DNA of 14,703 nucleotides from Candidatus Pacearchaeota archaeon (GTDB lineage: Archaea; Nanobdellota; Nanobdellia; Pacearchaeales; GW2011-AR1), in assembly GCA_015520065.1 (NCBI GenBank), contig WAQV01000039.1, positions 1 to 14,703 on the forward strand. Direction: 5' to 3'. The stretch's first letter is position 1, and each line of letters opens with the position of its first letter. A program made the translations under genes and the position numbers. Below the pieces are notes generated by a model that did no database searches, was not told the DNA's origin, and saw only the letters and a list, made by a program, of their open reading frames with translations. Shown here one piece after another: positions 14,229 through 14,703 of this stretch.

Positions 14229-14234
14229 TTTAAA
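14229..14234. promoter_or_regulatory. Shared TTTAAA box of PAP2 and archaeosortase
   Basis: The palindrome TTTAAA, within ATTTAAAT, is centred at 14231.5. That is 26.5 nt from the PAP2 ATG and 24.5 nt from the archaeosortase ATG. The intergenic gap is 50 nt, as for the ferredoxin/lemA pair, so one central box may serve both leaderless genes. The plus side continues TTTAAATATAT, so a neighbouring box is also possible. Confidence 0.5.
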
Positions 14235-14255
14235 TATATTTCCTCACATTTATAT

Positions 14256-14703
14256 ATGAAAAATAAGGTTTCAAAAAGATACTCAGACATTCTTATAAGA
14301 TATTCTATAATTTTTCTGTCAGCATTCCAAAACCTTTATCTGTTTTACTTAATATTTACTCCTTTGACTGTTTATCCTGTTCACTTCATTTTAAGCCTGT
14401 TTTTTGACACTGTATTGGCTAAAAACATAATCATTGTAAACAACCAGTTTGCAATCGAGCTTGTAGAGGCGTGCATTGCTGGGTCTGCATACTATTTGCT
14501 ATTAATCCTTAACCTTTCCACACCAAAGATTGAGTTTAAAAAAAGAATTAGAATGGTTCTTATTTCCTTTGCAGCACTCTTAGCTCTAAATGTATTAAGA
14601 ATTGTGTTTTTAAGCTTTCTTTTTGTTTCAGGGTCAGTTTGGTTTGATTTTACGCATAAATTATTCTGGTATTCGTTAAGCGTAGCTTTCGTTATTGTGA
14701 TAT
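14256..14703 (+). CDS. Archaeosortase/exosortase family protein (3' truncated)
   Basis: The frame starts at the ATG at 14256 and runs off the right edge after 149 codons. It is a polytopic membrane protein with helices at about 15-35, 38-55, 66-86, 100-124 and 135-149. The exosortase/archaeosortase signature is visible: E68-L-V-E-A-C73-I-A-G-S77 (catalytic Cys with the C-x-x-x-S form), N112-V-L-R115 (conserved Arg) and D131-F-T-H134 (third site). Archaeosortases cleave C-terminal sorting tails of surface proteins and join them to lipid at the outer membrane face. The short N-terminal part before the Cys fits the compact type reported in DPANN (pacearchaeosortase-like). A target with a standard PGF/PEF tail was not found in this window. 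It is divergent from PAP2. Confidence 0.85.
   Translation, partial: MKNKVSKRYSDILIRYSIIFLSAFQNLYLFYLIFTPLTVYPVHFILSLFFDTVLAKNIIIVNNQFAIELVEACIAGSAYYLLLILNLSTPKIEFKKRIRMVLISFAALLALNVLRIVFLSFLFVSGSVWFDFTHKLFWYSLSVAFVIVI

Noticed and set aside
1..14703. tRNA or rRNA genes, CRISPR arrays, insertion sequences
   Set aside because: None seen on reading: no regularly spaced repeats, no transposase motifs and no cloverleaf-like stretch in the intergenic gaps, all of which are under about 210 nt.

Overview
The window looks like a compact, AT-rich archaeal chromosome segment, most likely from a DPANN lineage of the Woesearchaeales/Pacearchaeales type. The evidence is archaeal TTTATAAA-type TATA boxes, many apparently leaderless genes, an archaeal UMP kinase tail, an Lhr-family helicase, a form II/III-like RuBisCO, an archaeosortase-like membrane protein and an S-layer-like surface protein. 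There are no rRNAs, tRNAs, insertion sequences or CRISPR arrays. Gene spacing is tight, with convergent stops 2 nt apart or overlapping by 4 nt.

Layout: 1-173, the tail of UMP kinase. 225-1420, a small monocluster ferredoxin (minus strand, easily missed) divergent from a LemA-family membrane protein, then a hypothetical gene. 1440-5863, a COG1407-type metallophosphoesterase and an Lhr-family helicase, both on the minus strand, separated by two plus-strand genes of unknown function; the second, cysteine-rich, has no normal start codon. 5951-8012, an orphan CheY-like response regulator divergent from a complete RuBisCO large subunit gene. 8063-10342, a small four-helix membrane protein and methionyl-tRNA synthetase on the minus strand. 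10429-14703, a cell-surface block: a secreted single-pass protein with a cytoplasmic coiled coil, a glycosylation-ready S-layer-like protein, a small possible YbjQ-like protein, a PAP2 phosphatase and, divergent from it, an archaeosortase cut by the window end.

How the genes may work together: the RuBisCO most likely belongs to the archaeal AMP/nucleoside salvage route (AMP to ribose-1,5-bisphosphate to RuBP to 3-phosphoglycerate). The other enzymes of that route are not in this window. The 10.4-14.7 kb block may build or process the cell surface. Metallophosphoesterase and Lhr helicase genes are known genomic neighbours and may act together in nucleic-acid repair.

The most striking non-coding signal is promoter geometry. 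Many starts lie 24.5-27.5 nt from the centre of a TATA-like box, as expected for leaderless mRNAs. Two divergent gene pairs are separated by exactly 50 nt with one palindromic TATA-like box at the middle. RuBisCO and the secreted coiled-coil protein differ: their TATA boxes lie about 38 nt upstream, leaving room for a short leader with a GAGG Shine-Dalgarno. All functional names come from reading motifs by eye; no database search was run.
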